From Collinsella sp. (GTDB lineage: Bacteria > Actinomycetota > Coriobacteriia > Coriobacteriales > Coriobacteriaceae), in the NCBI GenBank assembly GCA_019425045.1, contig JAHYYI010000004.1:57955-113356 (forward strand): a DNA stretch of 55,402 bases, in the 5' to 3' direction. The notes beneath the pieces were generated by a model that saw only the letters and a program-made list of their open reading frames with translations, searched no databases and was not told the DNA's origin. This document shows, one piece after another, positions 25,602 to 34,426 of this stretch (the stretch's first letter is position 1; each line of letters begins with the position of its first letter). The translations under genes were made by a program, and so were the position numbers.

Positions 25602-26921
25602 CTATTCCTCCTCGAGTGTGACCTTGCCGCCCAGCAGGCGGTAGTGGTCGAAGAAATCGGGATAGGACTTGTTGACGGCCTCGGCGCCGTGGATCACGAC
25701 CTCGCCGGTGGCGCGGCTCGCGGAGATAGCGGCCATCATGGCGATGCGATGGTCGTTGTGCGAATCGATCTCGCCGCCGGTGAAGGCATCGACACCCTTG
25801 ATGATGAGGTCATCGCCGGCAATGCGCACCTGCGCGCCCAGCGCGGTGAGCTCGCGGGTGGTGGTGGCCAAGCGATCGGATTCCTTGATGCGTAGGCGGG
25901 CGCAATCGCGAATAAAGGTGCGGCCTTGCGCCAGCGATGCCACGGCCGAGATTACGGGCACCAAGTCGGGGATGTCGTGGGCGCTCATCTCAAAGCCGGC
26001 GAGCTTGTCGGACTGCACAGTGGCGGCGTTGGTGGAGCGCACAATGCGGGCGCCAAAGCGCGAAAGCGCGGCAAGCACGTTACGGTCGCCCTGTGCGGAG
26101 CTCAGTGACACGCCCTCGACGGTGATTGGGTCGGTGCCGATGGCACCGGCGCACAGCCAAAAGGCGGCGTTGGACCAGTCGCCCTCGACGGCTACGCTGC
26201 CGGGCGTGCGGTACGAGCCACTGTTTACGCGGAAGTTCGTGACCTCGGGCTGGCCGTCCTTGGCCGGAATACGCTCGACGTTGACCTCGACGCCAAAGGC
26301 CTTCATGGCCTGGATCGTCAGGTTGATGTAGGGGCGGCTCTCGATGAGGCCGGTTACCTGCACGCAGGAGGGCTGGGCCAAAAGCGGGGCCGCCAGCAGC
26401 AGGCCGGAGATATACTGCGAGCTCACGTTGCCCGGAAGCACAAAGGTGCCCGGGCGCATGCGTCCGCTCGTCTTGAGCGGAAAACCGCCCAGACCCTGCA
26501 GGTCGCAGCCAGCGGCGATGATCTCGTCCGAGAGCGGGGAGAGTGGGCGGGCGCCCAAGCGTCCCTGACCCACAAAAGTTGCTTCTGCGCCCAGCGCGCA
26601 GGCGACAGGCAGCATAAAGCGCAGCGTGGAGCCACTTTCACCGCAGTCAAGCGTGCTGCCGGCAAGGGCCTTGAGCAGGCCAAACTCAACACTCTTCATG
26701 GTGGGGTGGACCTGGAAGCCGTCCTCGACGGTCTCGATGCGAGCACCCAGGGCCGTAAGGCAACGCACCGTGGCCTCGATGTCGGCGCAGGTGGTATTGC
26801 AGGTGACGTGTGTCTCGCCGTTGGCAAGCGCAGCGCAGATGATCAGGCGATGCGCCATCGACTTGGACGCGATGGCGGGAACGGTGCCCTTGAGCGGGGA
26901 CGGGGTGATGCGGGCTAGCAT
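25602..26921 (-). CDS. aroA: 3-phosphoshikimate 1-carboxyvinyltransferase (EPSP synthase)
   Basis: Sixth shikimate step: shikimate-3-phosphate plus PEP gives EPSP. 439 residues of the two-domain inside-out barrel family. SKSMAHR (19-25) binds both substrates; LDCGESGSTLRF (91-102) is the PEP loop; KESDRL and the HNDHRIAM motif lie near the end. In the PEP loop the Gly equivalent to E. coli Gly96 is kept (Gly97), but Thr97 and Pro101 equivalents are Ser98 and Phe102. It overlaps aroB by seven bases. Confidence 0.95.
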   Translation of the reverse strand: MLARITPSPLKGTVPAIASKSMAHRLIICAALANGETHVTCNTTCADIEATVRCLTALGARIETVEDGFQVHPTMKSVEFGLLKALAGSTLDCGESGSTLRFMLPVACALGAEATFVGQGRLGARPLSPLSDEIIAAGCDLQGLGGFPLKTSGRMRPGTFVLPGNVSSQYISGLLLAAPLLAQPSCVQVTGLIESRPYINLTIQAMKAFGVEVNVERIPAKDGQPEVTNFRVNSGSYRTPGSVAVEGDWSNAAFWLCAGAIGTDPITVEGVSLSSAQGDRNVLAALSRFGARIVRSTNAATVQSDKLAGFEMSAHDIPDLVPVISAVASLAQGRTFIRDCARLRIKESDRLATTTRELTALGAQVRIAGDDLIIKGVDAFTGGEIDSHNDHRIAMMAAISASRATGEVVIHGAEAVNKSYPDFFDHYRLLGGKVTLEEE

Positions 26922-28021
26922 GCGGATGCGTCTCCCTTCTGGCCGAGGCCCTCGGCAATGAGTTCGTGGAAAGTGGAAAGCGTTGTGCGGTCGATGCTGC
27001 AGCGGCCAATGCCGTGCGGAATCACCAGGTCGATGGTGTCGCCCGCGCGCTTCTTGTCGTGGAGCGCCTCGGCAAAGACGGTATCGGCATCTAGGTCGCA
27101 GCGGGTCTTGAGGCCATGGCGGGCGCAGAGCTCCTCAATACGACCGGGCAGTGCAGCATCGCAAGCGCCGTGCAGGGCCGCGGCGCGCGTGATGATGCCC
27201 ATGCCGATCGACACGCAGTTGCCGTGTCCGAGTTCAAAGTGCTCGCAGGCCTCGACGGCGTGTCCGGCGCTGTGTCCAAAGTTGAGGAGCTTACGCTGGT
27301 TGGTTTCGCGCTCGTCGGCGACGACCACGGCGCGCTTGATGTCGATATTGCGGGCGATGATGAGCGCTACGCGGGCCACATCGCGGTTGAGCAGCTCCAG
27401 CGTGAGCGGGGTCTTCTCCAGCTCGGCGAAAAGCTCCGGGTCGGCGATCACGGCGTGCTTGACGACCTCGCCGCAGCCGTCGGCGAACTGCTCGGGCGTG
27501 AGGGTGGCCAGGCACCCCACGTCGGCAATAACCACGCTCGGCTGCCAAAAGGCGCCGGCCAGGTTCTTGCCGGCAGCCAGGTCTATGGCGGTCTTGCCGC
27601 CCACCGACGAATCCACCATGGCGAGCAGGCTCGTGGGGATCTGCACAAACTTGCAGCCGCGCATGTAGGTGGCGGCCACAAAGCCCGCCACGTCGCCCAC
27701 GACGCCGCCGCCGAGTGCCACGATCACGTCGGAGCGCGAAAGCTCGTGTTCGGCCACAAACTCCAAAATGGCAACGTAGGTCTCGGCGCGCTTATGGGCC
27801 TCGCCGGCCTCGAAGGTGCAGATGCTCACCTCGTAGCCTGACGCCTCCAGGCTCTGCTTAACGGGCATCTGGTAGAGCGGGCCCACGTTGGTGTCCGTCA
27901 CGATGACGGCCTTGGTGCCGCCGGCGGTGGCGCGCACGAGCGGCCCCGCCTGCTCCAGCAAAAACGTGCCAACATGCACCTGGTAGGGGCGTGCAGTGTC
28001 GATATCGATGGTAATCGCCAT
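26915..28021 (-). CDS. aroB: 3-dehydroquinate synthase
   Basis: Second shikimate step: DAHP to 3-dehydroquinate, using NAD and a metal. 368 residues. EAGEAHK, GGGVVGDVAGFVAATYMRG and SSVGGKTAID match the family; metal ligands are expected in DGCGEVVKHAVI (Glu), NFGHSAGHAVE (His) and LGHGNCV (His). Position between tyrA and aroA, with an overlap into aroA, marks one operon. Confidence 0.96.
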   Translation of the reverse strand: MAITIDIDTARPYQVHVGTFLLEQAGPLVRATAGGTKAVIVTDTNVGPLYQMPVKQSLEASGYEVSICTFEAGEAHKRAETYVAILEFVAEHELSRSDVIVALGGGVVGDVAGFVAATYMRGCKFVQIPTSLLAMVDSSVGGKTAIDLAAGKNLAGAFWQPSVVIADVGCLATLTPEQFADGCGEVVKHAVIADPELFAELEKTPLTLELLNRDVARVALIIARNIDIKRAVVVADERETNQRKLLNFGHSAGHAVEACEHFELGHGNCVSIGMGIITRAAALHGACDAALPGRIEELCARHGLKTRCDLDADTVFAEALHDKKRAGDTIDLVIPHGIGRCSIDRTTLSTFHELIAEGLGQKGDASAC

Positions 28022-28057
28022 AAGCTTCGGTCCTTTCGACCTGGCGTGATGGGTTGT

Positions 28058-28972
28058 CTAGTGGGAGGCCTCGTCGTCGAGTGCGCGCTTAATGCGGTCG
28101 CCCTCGGCAAGGAGATTCTCCAGATAGCGCTGGTCGCGGTCCTTGAGCGCGCGGCTGTAGGCGCCAAGCGATTCGATCAGATGGTCGATCTCGAAGGCGA
28201 GCGCGTCGGCGTCGTCGATCATGAGCTCGGACCACATCTGGGGGTTGAGGTGCGCCACGCGGGTGAGATCGCGGTAGCTACCGGCCGAAAAGCCGTGGTG
28301 GACCTGGGCAGTGGGGCTTTTGACGTAGGCGTTGGATACCACGTGCGCAAGCTGGCTCGTGAAGGCGATGACACGGTCGTGCTCGGCGGCGCTGGTCACG
28401 CTGAACTTGCCAAAGCCCAAGGGGCGCACCATCTCGCGCACCTGGCCCAAAAGCTCCAGCTTGAGCGCATCGTCCACCGCGGGCGGTACGAGCACCAGCG
28501 GGGCGCCCTGGAACAGGTCGGCGCGGGAGTGTGCATAGCCCGAGTACTGCGTGCCCGCCATGGGGTGCGCGCCCACAAAGTAAAAGCCGTGCTCGCGGGC
28601 AAGCTCAAAGGCGCGCTCGCACACGATACCCTTGACGCCCACCGTGTCAATTACCACGGGGCCCATGATGGCCTCGGTATCGGTGGCGTCGGCGAGTGCC
28701 TGGGCGTGTGCCTCGAGCCACTCGATGCAGGCTTCGGGGTAGCAAGCCAGGACGATGATGTCGCATTCGCCGAGCGTCTCGTCGTTGAGCTCGCCGGCAA
28801 CGGTGCCCATGCTGGCGGCCGTCATGACATCGTCATCGGGATCCCAGGCCAGCACGCGGACGCCCGCCTGCGCATAGCCGCGGGCAAAGCTGCCGCCGAT
28901 CAGGCCAAGGCCGACGATGCCGGCGCACTTGGGGCCGCCCTGGTTAACGCGCGCGTTTCTCACTGTACCCAT
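28058..28972 (-). CDS. tyrA: Prephenate dehydrogenase
   Basis: Oxidative decarboxylation of prephenate to 4-hydroxyphenylpyruvate, the branch to tyrosine. 304 residues. The Rossmann motif GIVGLGLIGGS lies near the start (about 18-28); GAHPMAGTQYSGY carries the catalytic His. The chain ends without a regulatory ACT domain, so control probably lies at the pathway entry. It follows aroF by only a few bases. Confidence 0.93.
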   Translation of the reverse strand: MGTVRNARVNQGGPKCAGIVGLGLIGGSFARGYAQAGVRVLAWDPDDDVMTAASMGTVAGELNDETLGECDIIVLACYPEACIEWLEAHAQALADATDTEAIMGPVVIDTVGVKGIVCERAFELAREHGFYFVGAHPMAGTQYSGYAHSRADLFQGAPLVLVPPAVDDALKLELLGQVREMVRPLGFGKFSVTSAAEHDRVIAFTSQLAHVVSNAYVKSPTAQVHHGFSAGSYRDLTRVAHLNPQMWSELMIDDADALAFEIDHLIESLGAYSRALKDRDQRYLENLLAEGDRIKRALDDEASH

Positions 28973-28975
28973 GGG

Positions 28976-29998
28976 CTACTCCATGGTCTCTTGGCAGACA
29001 ACCTCGCGGATGGCTCGGATGCGGCGCATGGTGTCGTCGAACTGATCGGGGGTGAGGGCCTGGGCGCCGTCGGACCATGCGCGGCTGGGCTCGTCGTGGA
29101 CCTCGATCTCCAGGCCGTTGGCACCGCAGGCGGTCGCGGCGAGCGCCATGGGCTCAACGTAGCGGGTGTAGCCGGTGGCGTGGCTGGGGTCGGCGACGAC
29201 GGGCAGGTGCGACAGGTGGTGCAGCACCGGAACGGCGTTGAGGTCGAATGTGTTGCGAGTACGGGTCTCGAAGGTGCGGATGCCGCGCTCGCACAGGATG
29301 ACGTTGTCGTTGCCCTCGCTCATGATGTACTCGGCGGCCATGAGCAGCTCGTCGACGGTGCCGGCCATGCCACGCTTGAGCAGGATCGGGGTCTTGGTCT
29401 TGCCGACCTCTTTGAGCAGGGGGAAGTTCTGGGCGTTGCGGGCGCCGATCTGCATGACGTCGATCTTCTTGTCCAGGAAGACCTGCACGTCGCGTGGGTC
29501 CATGATCTCGGTGACGATCGGCATGTCGAGCTCAGCAGACGCCTCGCACAGCAGGTCCAGACCGGCGGGGCCCATGCCCTGGTAGGCGTACGGGGAAGTG
29601 CGGGGCTTGTAGGCACCGCCGCGCAGCATCGTGGCACCGGCGGCCTTCACGCGGCGGGCGATGCGGATGAGGTTCTCGCCCTCGACGGAGCACGGGCCGG
29701 CGATGACCTGGAACTGATCGCCGCCTACATGTACGCCGTGGCCGCAGTCGATGACGGAGTCCTCGGGGTGGAACTTGCGGTTGGCGCGCTTGAACGGCTC
29801 GGAGACGCGCTGCACGCGCTCGACGACATCCATGGACTCGAGCAGGAACGGGTCGATCTTGGTCGTGTCGCCCACCAGGCCGATGATGGTCTCGTTCTCG
29901 CCGCGTGAGACGTCGGTCTTCAGGCCCTTTTTCTCAATCCAGCTGACGATGTGGCTGACGGCCTCGTCGCTGGCGCTCTCTTTTAAAATTGCAATCAT
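28976..29998 (-). CDS. aroF: 3-deoxy-7-phosphoheptulonate (DAHP) synthase, class I-beta
   Basis: Pathway entry: PEP plus erythrose-4-phosphate gives DAHP. 340 residues. A ferredoxin-like domain (1-70; MIAILKESASDEAV) precedes the barrel, as in the feedback-regulated enzymes of Thermotoga type, where it binds Tyr or Phe. The barrel shows IAGPCSVE, GGAYKPRTSPYAYQG and DPSHATG. ATG 29998 follows a GAGG-rich leader and gives the family N-terminus; an upstream in-frame start at 30046 would read through the leader hairpin. Confidence 0.95.
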   Translation of the reverse strand: MIAILKESASDEAVSHIVSWIEKKGLKTDVSRGENETIIGLVGDTTKIDPFLLESMDVVERVQRVSEPFKRANRKFHPEDSVIDCGHGVHVGGDQFQVIAGPCSVEGENLIRIARRVKAAGATMLRGGAYKPRTSPYAYQGMGPAGLDLLCEASAELDMPIVTEIMDPRDVQVFLDKKIDVMQIGARNAQNFPLLKEVGKTKTPILLKRGMAGTVDELLMAAEYIMSEGNDNVILCERGIRTFETRTRNTFDLNAVPVLHHLSHLPVVADPSHATGYTRYVEPMALAATACGANGLEIEVHDEPSRAWSDGAQALTPDQFDDTMRRIRAIREVVCQETME

Positions 29999-30031
29999 GG
30001 TGTGCCTCTCACCTCGATGGATAACCCTTGC

Positions 30032-30055
30032 AAAAACGGCCCGCATCGCGAGCCG
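30032..30055 (-). promoter_or_regulatory. Attenuator-like hairpin in the aro operon leader
   Basis: CGGCTCGC and GCGGGCCG (30055-30037, minus strand) form a stem with a three-base loop, followed by five T at 30036-30032. It lies between the predicted promoter and the aroF start, so it could stop transcription before the operon. A short reading frame (30071-30009, 20 codons, with two Tyr and one Phe) spans it. Confidence 0.55.
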
Positions 30056-30079
30056 TGTACATATGGTGCATGAGAGTTT

Positions 30080-30108
30080 ATACTATCTGACTCGCTTTTG
30101 CCTTCTAA
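30080..30108 (-). promoter_or_regulatory. Predicted aro operon promoter
   Basis: Read leftward, TTAGAA (30108-30103) and TAGTAT (30085-30080) are spaced by 17 bases, about 80 bases before aroF. Both hexamers deviate from consensus. Confidence 0.45.
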
Positions 30109-30161
30109 AGTGGGCCGTTGAGCCGCGTCTTCCTCGGAATTGCAAAGCTTTTTCTTTTATT

Positions 30162-30191
30162 TTGATAGCCCGTGGTGCACTTGGGTATAAT
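30162..30191 (+). promoter_or_regulatory. Promoter of tRNA-Arg(CCG)
   Basis: TTGATA (30162-30167), an 18-base spacer and a perfect TATAAT (30186-30191), ending 11 bases before the tRNA. Confidence 0.8.
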
Positions 30192-30202
30192 GCCAAACGT
30201 TG

Positions 30203-30279
30203 GCCCTATTAGCTCAGGGGATTAGAGCGTCTGCCTCCGGAGCAGAAGGCCGTTGGTTCGAATCCAACATGGGGCACCA
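30203..30279 (+). tRNA. tRNA-Arg (anticodon CCG)
   Basis: The acceptor stem GCCCTAT (30203-30209) pairs with ATGGGGC (30269-30275), followed by ACCA. The anticodon stem TCTGC/GCAGA encloses CTCCGGA, so the anticodon is CCG, reading CGG. The T arm GTTGG TTCGAAT CCAAC is perfect. Confidence 0.95.
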
Positions 30280-30290
30280 TCGAACGTGAG

Positions 30291-30327
30291 ACCGTCCGAA
30301 CCTCGCATGGTCCGGGCGGTTTTTCTT
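30291..30327 (+). terminator. Terminator after tRNA-Arg(CCG)
   Basis: ACCGTCCGAACC (30291-30302) pairs with GGTCCGGGCGGT (30309-30320) through two G-U pairs, then TTTTTCTT. Confidence 0.8.
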
Positions 30328-30355
30328 ATACCGACGCGACGTGATGGGACGTGGT

Positions 30356-33073
30356 ATGGCAGCAACGGATATCGAGCGCGGACTCTCGACCGCCGAGGTC
30401 GAGGAGCGCATCGCCGCCGGTAAGATCAACCGCAACATGGAGCTCAAGACCAAGTCGGTCAAAGAGCTCATCATCGAGAACCTCTGCACGCTGTTCAATT
30501 TGATCAACGTGATCTTGGCGTTCCTGGTCATTTTGACCGGTTCGTTTAAGAATTTGACGTTCCTGTTCGTGGTGTTCCTCAATACCGCTATTGGCGTCAT
30601 TCAGTCCATGCGTTCCAAGAAGATGGTCGATAAGCTCACGCTGCTGACCTCCAAGAAGGCCATCGCGGTGCGTGACGGCTCCGAGGTGGAGCTCGACCTG
30701 GACCAGATCGTGCTCGACGACATCATCCGCCTGGGGCGCGGCGACCAGATTCCCGCTGACGCCGTGGTGGTTTCGGGCGAGGCGCTCGTGAACGAGAGTC
30801 TGCTGACGGGCGAGAGCGACCTTATTAAGAAACAGCCCGGTTCCGAGCTCATGAGCGGCAGCTTTATCGACTCGGGCCTGCTGCGCGCCCGCGTGATCCA
30901 TGTCGGCGCCGACAACTACGTGGCCAAAATTAATAACGAGGCCAAGTACGTCAAAAAGGTCAATTCCGAGATCATGAACGCGCTTAACGCCATCGTGCGC
31001 TTTGCGAGCATCATCATGATCCCGCTCGGTTTGGCGTTGTTTGCCTCGAGTGTGAGCGAGCTGTGGGATGCCGCGGGAACCCCGGGCGATAGCGCGCTTT
31101 CGTGGTGCTTCTCCGAGCTGTTGGCTGGTCATGTGCCTTCGTCGGCGCTGCTGTCCACGGTGGGCGCCCTGCTGGGCATGATCCCGCAAGGCCTGGTGCT
31201 TCTGACCTCGTCGGTGCTCGCCATCGCCACGGTGCGCCTGGCCCGCCGCAAGGTGCTGGCGCAGCAGCTTTACTGCATCGAGACGCTCGCTCGCGTCGAC
31301 GTGCTGTGCCTGGACAAGACGGGCACCATCACGTCGGGTCGCATGGAGGTCGAGGGTACGTATCCGCTGCCGGTCGAGGGTATGGGTGCGGGGGAGGGCG
31401 ACGCCGCCGTTCCCGTCGATACCACGGTGCTCGATTTTGCTCTGGCTAACGTCGCACGTGCGACCTCGGCCGATGCCAACGAGACCTGTCAGGCGCTGCT
31501 CAACTATTACGCCGACCGTCCGGTCGAGGTGTCCGAGCCGCTGTCGGTCATTCCGTTCTCGTCTTCCAAAAAGTGGAGCGGCGCGTCGTTTGCACAGGGC
31601 TCCTATGTGATGGGTGCGGCGCAGTTTGTGCTCTCTGATCGTGCGTTTGTCCAGGTCGAGAACCGTGTCGCCGAGCTTGCCGATACCTGCCGCGTGCTCG
31701 TGGTGGCGCGCGTGGACGGCTTTACGCCCGATGGCGATATGGTGGGCGAGGCCGAGCCCGTGGGCTTTGTGACCATCCGCGACGAGATTCGTACCTCGGC
31801 GGCCGAGACCATCGGCTACTTTAACGAGCAGGGCGTGACGCTCAACGTGATCAGTGGCGACGACCCGCGTACGGTGTCGTCGATCGCGCGCGTGGTGGGC
31901 GTGCCGGGGGCGGACGCTTATGTGGACGCCACGACGCTCGATACGCCGGCCAAGCTCGATGCCGCAGTGGACCGCTACCATGTCTTTGGTCGTGTGACCC
32001 CGCAGCAGAAGCGCGAGCTCGTGCAGGCGCTCAAGCGCCGCGAGCACACCGTGGCCATGACAGGCGACGGCGTCAACGACGTGCTGGCGCTCAAGGAGGC
32101 CGACTGCTCCGTGGCCATGGCGGCCGGCTCCGATGCCGCGCGTAACGTGGCCGAGATCGTGCTCGTCGACAACGACTTTGCCTCGATGCCCGCCGTGGTG
32201 GCCGAGGGCCGTCGCTCCATCAACAACCTGCAGCGTTCGGCTTCGCTGTTCCTGACTAAGACGCTGTTCTCGATGGGCCTGGCGGCGCTGTGCATCGCGC
32301 TGCCGCCGTACCCTTTCGAGCCGATTCAGATGACGCTCATCAACTTCTTCTGCATCGGCGCGCCGGGCTTTGTGTTGGGCCTGGAGCCCAACAATGCTCG
32401 CGTGAAGGGGTCGTTCCTGACGAACGTGCTCAAGCGGGCACTGCCGGCGTCGATTGCGGTCATTTTGGCCGCGGCGCTCGATATCTTTGTGGCGCGCGTG
32501 TTTGGCTTTAGCCAGCTCACGCTGTCTACGATGTGCCTGCTTTCGTCGTGCGCGGCGAGCGTCAGCCTGATCTGGCGCATCTCGCAGCCTCTCACGCCCT
32601 TACGTGTGGTGCTCTTCGTGTTTGTTGTCGCCGGCATCCTGGTGGGCGTTATCGGATTCCCGGAGCTGCTGTCTATTGCCAACCTGTCGATGGGCCAGAT
32701 GGTAATCTTGGCTGTCATCGTGGTCTTTACCTGCTCGGTGTTCTTTAAGCTCGCCACGATGATGGATTCGCTCAAGCCGCGTCGTCGTCATGCCGCAACT
32801 GGTTTTGGCCGCGGTGTGCGCGTCCACCTGGGTCGCGGTGGCGGCAAGGTGAGCTCGACGGGTTCGACGGCCGAGCGTTTTGCCAAGCGCGTCGCCGCCG
32901 ACATGGCGCAGCGCCGCGAAGATCGCACCGCTCGCGAGGCCGAGGCCCGCGCACTCGAGGGCGTGGCCCAGGCCCAGCCCAAGAAAAAGAAGGGTAGCGG
33001 AGCCAAGCGCTCTCGCGTAACCAAGTCCGCCCAAGGCATCAAAGTCTCGATGCCGAGCAAAAAGAAGAAGTAA
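30356..33073 (+). CDS. P-type cation ATPase, CtpE-like
   Basis: 905 residues from ATG 30356 (a GTG and ATG lie 15 and 12 bases upstream in frame; the choice is uncertain). The actuator motif LTGES sits near 150, the phosphorylated Asp in LCLDKTGTIT near 320, and TGDGVNDVLALKEAD near 560. Helix 4 has GMIPQGLVLLTS. PYPFEPIQMTLINFFCIGAPGF in the C-terminal membrane half is typical of the mycobacterial CtpE/streptococcal CaxP group, linked to calcium transport; the ion here is inferred. A basic tail of about 100 residues with KKKK clusters follows the last helix and is unusual for the family. Confidence 0.88.
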   Translation: MAATDIERGLSTAEVEERIAAGKINRNMELKTKSVKELIIENLCTLFNLINVILAFLVILTGSFKNLTFLFVVFLNTAIGVIQSMRSKKMVDKLTLLTSKKAIAVRDGSEVELDLDQIVLDDIIRLGRGDQIPADAVVVSGEALVNESLLTGESDLIKKQPGSELMSGSFIDSGLLRARVIHVGADNYVAKINNEAKYVKKVNSEIMNALNAIVRFASIIMIPLGLALFASSVSELWDAAGTPGDSALSWCFSELLAGHVPSSALLSTVGALLGMIPQGLVLLTSSVLAIATVRLARRKVLAQQLYCIETLARVDVLCLDKTGTITSGRMEVEGTYPLPVEGMGAGEGDAAVPVDTTVLDFALANVARATSADANETCQALLNYYADRPVEVSEPLSVIPFSSSKKWSGASFAQGSYVMGAAQFVLSDRAFVQVENRVAELADTCRVLVVARVDGFTPDGDMVGEAEPVGFVTIRDEIRTSAAETIGYFNEQGVTLNVISGDDPRTVSSIARVVGVPGADAYVDATTLDTPAKLDAAVDRYHVFGRVTPQQKRELVQALKRREHTVAMTGDGVNDVLALKEADCSVAMAAGSDAARNVAEIVLVDNDFASMPAVVAEGRRSINNLQRSASLFLTKTLFSMGLAALCIALPPYPFEPIQMTLINFFCIGAPGFVLGLEPNNARVKGSFLTNVLKRALPASIAVILAAALDIFVARVFGFSQLTLSTMCLLSSCAASVSLIWRISQPLTPLRVVLFVFVVAGILVGVIGFPELLSIANLSMGQMVILAVIVVFTCSVFFKLATMMDSLKPRRRHAATGFGRGVRVHLGRGGGKVSSTGSTAERFAKRVAADMAQRREDRTAREAEARALEGVAQAQPKKKKGSGAKRSRVTKSAQGIKVSMPSKKKK

Positions 33074-33176
33074 CTACGCGCCCTGGCGATGTTGAATTGG
33101 TGCCTTGCTCCTGTAGGGCCGTGGCGATGTTATGCTCTAACCTCGATTATTTGAATTGCTTCGAAAAGAGGATGCC

Positions 33177-34319
33177 GTGATCTGCCCGCATTGCCTTAAG
33201 ACTATCGAGGACGGCGCCTCGTTCTGCCCCTACTGCAACGCCTATGTGGGTCCGGGCGATGGTCCCGAGCACACCGAATTCGTGTTCTGTGAGGGCTGCG
33301 GTGCCCGTCTTTCTCCGCATGATCGTACGTGCCCCAAATGCGGACGCCCCGCTCCGGGTATCCTCTCCGAGGATGCGGCAGCATCCGACCTGGCAGCGGG
33401 CCGCACGGCGGGCTTTCCGCGCCTAACGCAAGAGCAGATCGATACCGAGGTGCCGCATGCGCCGGCCTCTGCCGCTGCGGTGCTTTCGGACGCCGCCGAC
33501 CCCAATGAGACCTGCGTGCTGCCAGCTTTCGATAAGGATTTCGGTATCCCCAAGGTCGATATTCCCACGCCCGTTTCCCTGCATGACGATGCTCAAAAAC
33601 CCAAGCGCAAGGTGCACCCCGACGAGGACGCCTATCACAAGCACAAGCGTCATATTCCCAAGCCGCTCATTATCATCGCGGTCCTTGCCGTCGTGTGCGG
33701 TGGTGCCTATTGGTTCGTGACGACCGATCCCATGGGTGTTATGCCTGGCTTCTACGACCAGTTTGGCCAAGCTGCACAAACCACCTTCCCCACGCGTCAA
33801 AAGGGCGAGGCGACTGAGGACGATACCAAGCAGGGCGATTCTGCCGAGGTGGTTCAGGAAGAAACCGTGCTCACCGATGATCAGCTCTATACCAGGCTCG
33901 ATGGTCTGTATCAGACCATCGTGTCCTACGCTGACGAGGACCAGATCGGCGAGGTCATCGATTCCTTTAACAACGGTTATCTCCGAACGCCGCTGTCCAC
34001 CCGTCAGGAGCTGTCGCAGAGTGCCTACGCCCTACGCGACCAGATCAAAAAGACGCAAGATGAGCTCAACAACCTGAAAGTACAGGACGATACGGTCTAT
34101 GCGGATGACATCGCCCACTTAAAGCAGCTTGCCGAGTGGATGTATGAGCGCGTCGACGTGATCTGCCAGAGCTGGGATATCTCGCTGGCCATTCCCGATG
34201 GCGAGTCGATGAGTTCCCACCAAAGCGAGATCCTGGCGCCCATCGCGCAGGGCGGCAACAGCGCGCTGAACCAGTACGATGCCAATGTGGGTTCCTGGAA
34301 GCCGCAGCAGCGTTCCTAA
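33177..34319 (+). CDS. Double zinc-ribbon single-span membrane protein
   Basis: 380 residues. Two N-terminal zinc ribbons are visible: CPHC with CPYC, then CEGC with CPKC. An acidic, low-complexity linker, a basic KHKRH patch and a single membrane helix (PLIIIAVLAVVCGGAYWFV, about 165-183) follow. The rest is an extracytoplasmic helical region without a known motif. GTG 33177 with GAGG just upstream gives the natural zinc-ribbon start; a TTG lies 21 bases upstream. Function unknown; zinc ribbons next to a membrane helix often mediate protein contacts. Confidence 0.75.
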   Translation: MICPHCLKTIEDGASFCPYCNAYVGPGDGPEHTEFVFCEGCGARLSPHDRTCPKCGRPAPGILSEDAAASDLAAGRTAGFPRLTQEQIDTEVPHAPASAAAVLSDAADPNETCVLPAFDKDFGIPKVDIPTPVSLHDDAQKPKRKVHPDEDAYHKHKRHIPKPLIIIAVLAVVCGGAYWFVTTDPMGVMPGFYDQFGQAAQTTFPTRQKGEATEDDTKQGDSAEVVQEETVLTDDQLYTRLDGLYQTIVSYADEDQIGEVIDSFNNGYLRTPLSTRQELSQSAYALRDQIKKTQDELNNLKVQDDTVYADDIAHLKQLAEWMYERVDVICQSWDISLAIPDGESMSSHQSEILAPIAQGGNSALNQYDANVGSWKPQQRS

Positions 34320-34357
34320 AATTAGTTCGCCATAGTCGGCATAACCTACGTGCGCAA

Positions 34358-34387
34358 TTGATGTAAACCCGTGCTTATTGCTACAAT
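34358..34387 (+). promoter_or_regulatory. Predicted promoter of the cyclophilin gene
   Basis: TTGATG (34358-34363), an 18-base spacer and TACAAT (34382-34387), 40 bases before the start codon. Confidence 0.55.
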
Positions 34388-34426
34388 TCGTACAAATATG
34401 CTTTAAACGCACGAGGAAGGAACCAC

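Noticed and set aside
27974..29908. 644-codon open frame on the plus strand opposite aroB, tyrA and aroF
   Set aside because: It is antisense to three clear aro genes and consists of Val/Gly/His/Ala runs typical of the reverse of GC-rich codons.
30326..32047. 573-codon open frame on the minus strand opposite the P-type ATPase
   Set aside because: Low-complexity Arg/His/Ala translation, antisense to a gene with full P-type ATPase motifs.
33083..33132. Ten-base direct repeat TGGCGATGTT upstream of the zinc-ribbon gene
   Set aside because: Only two copies and too short to separate from chance.
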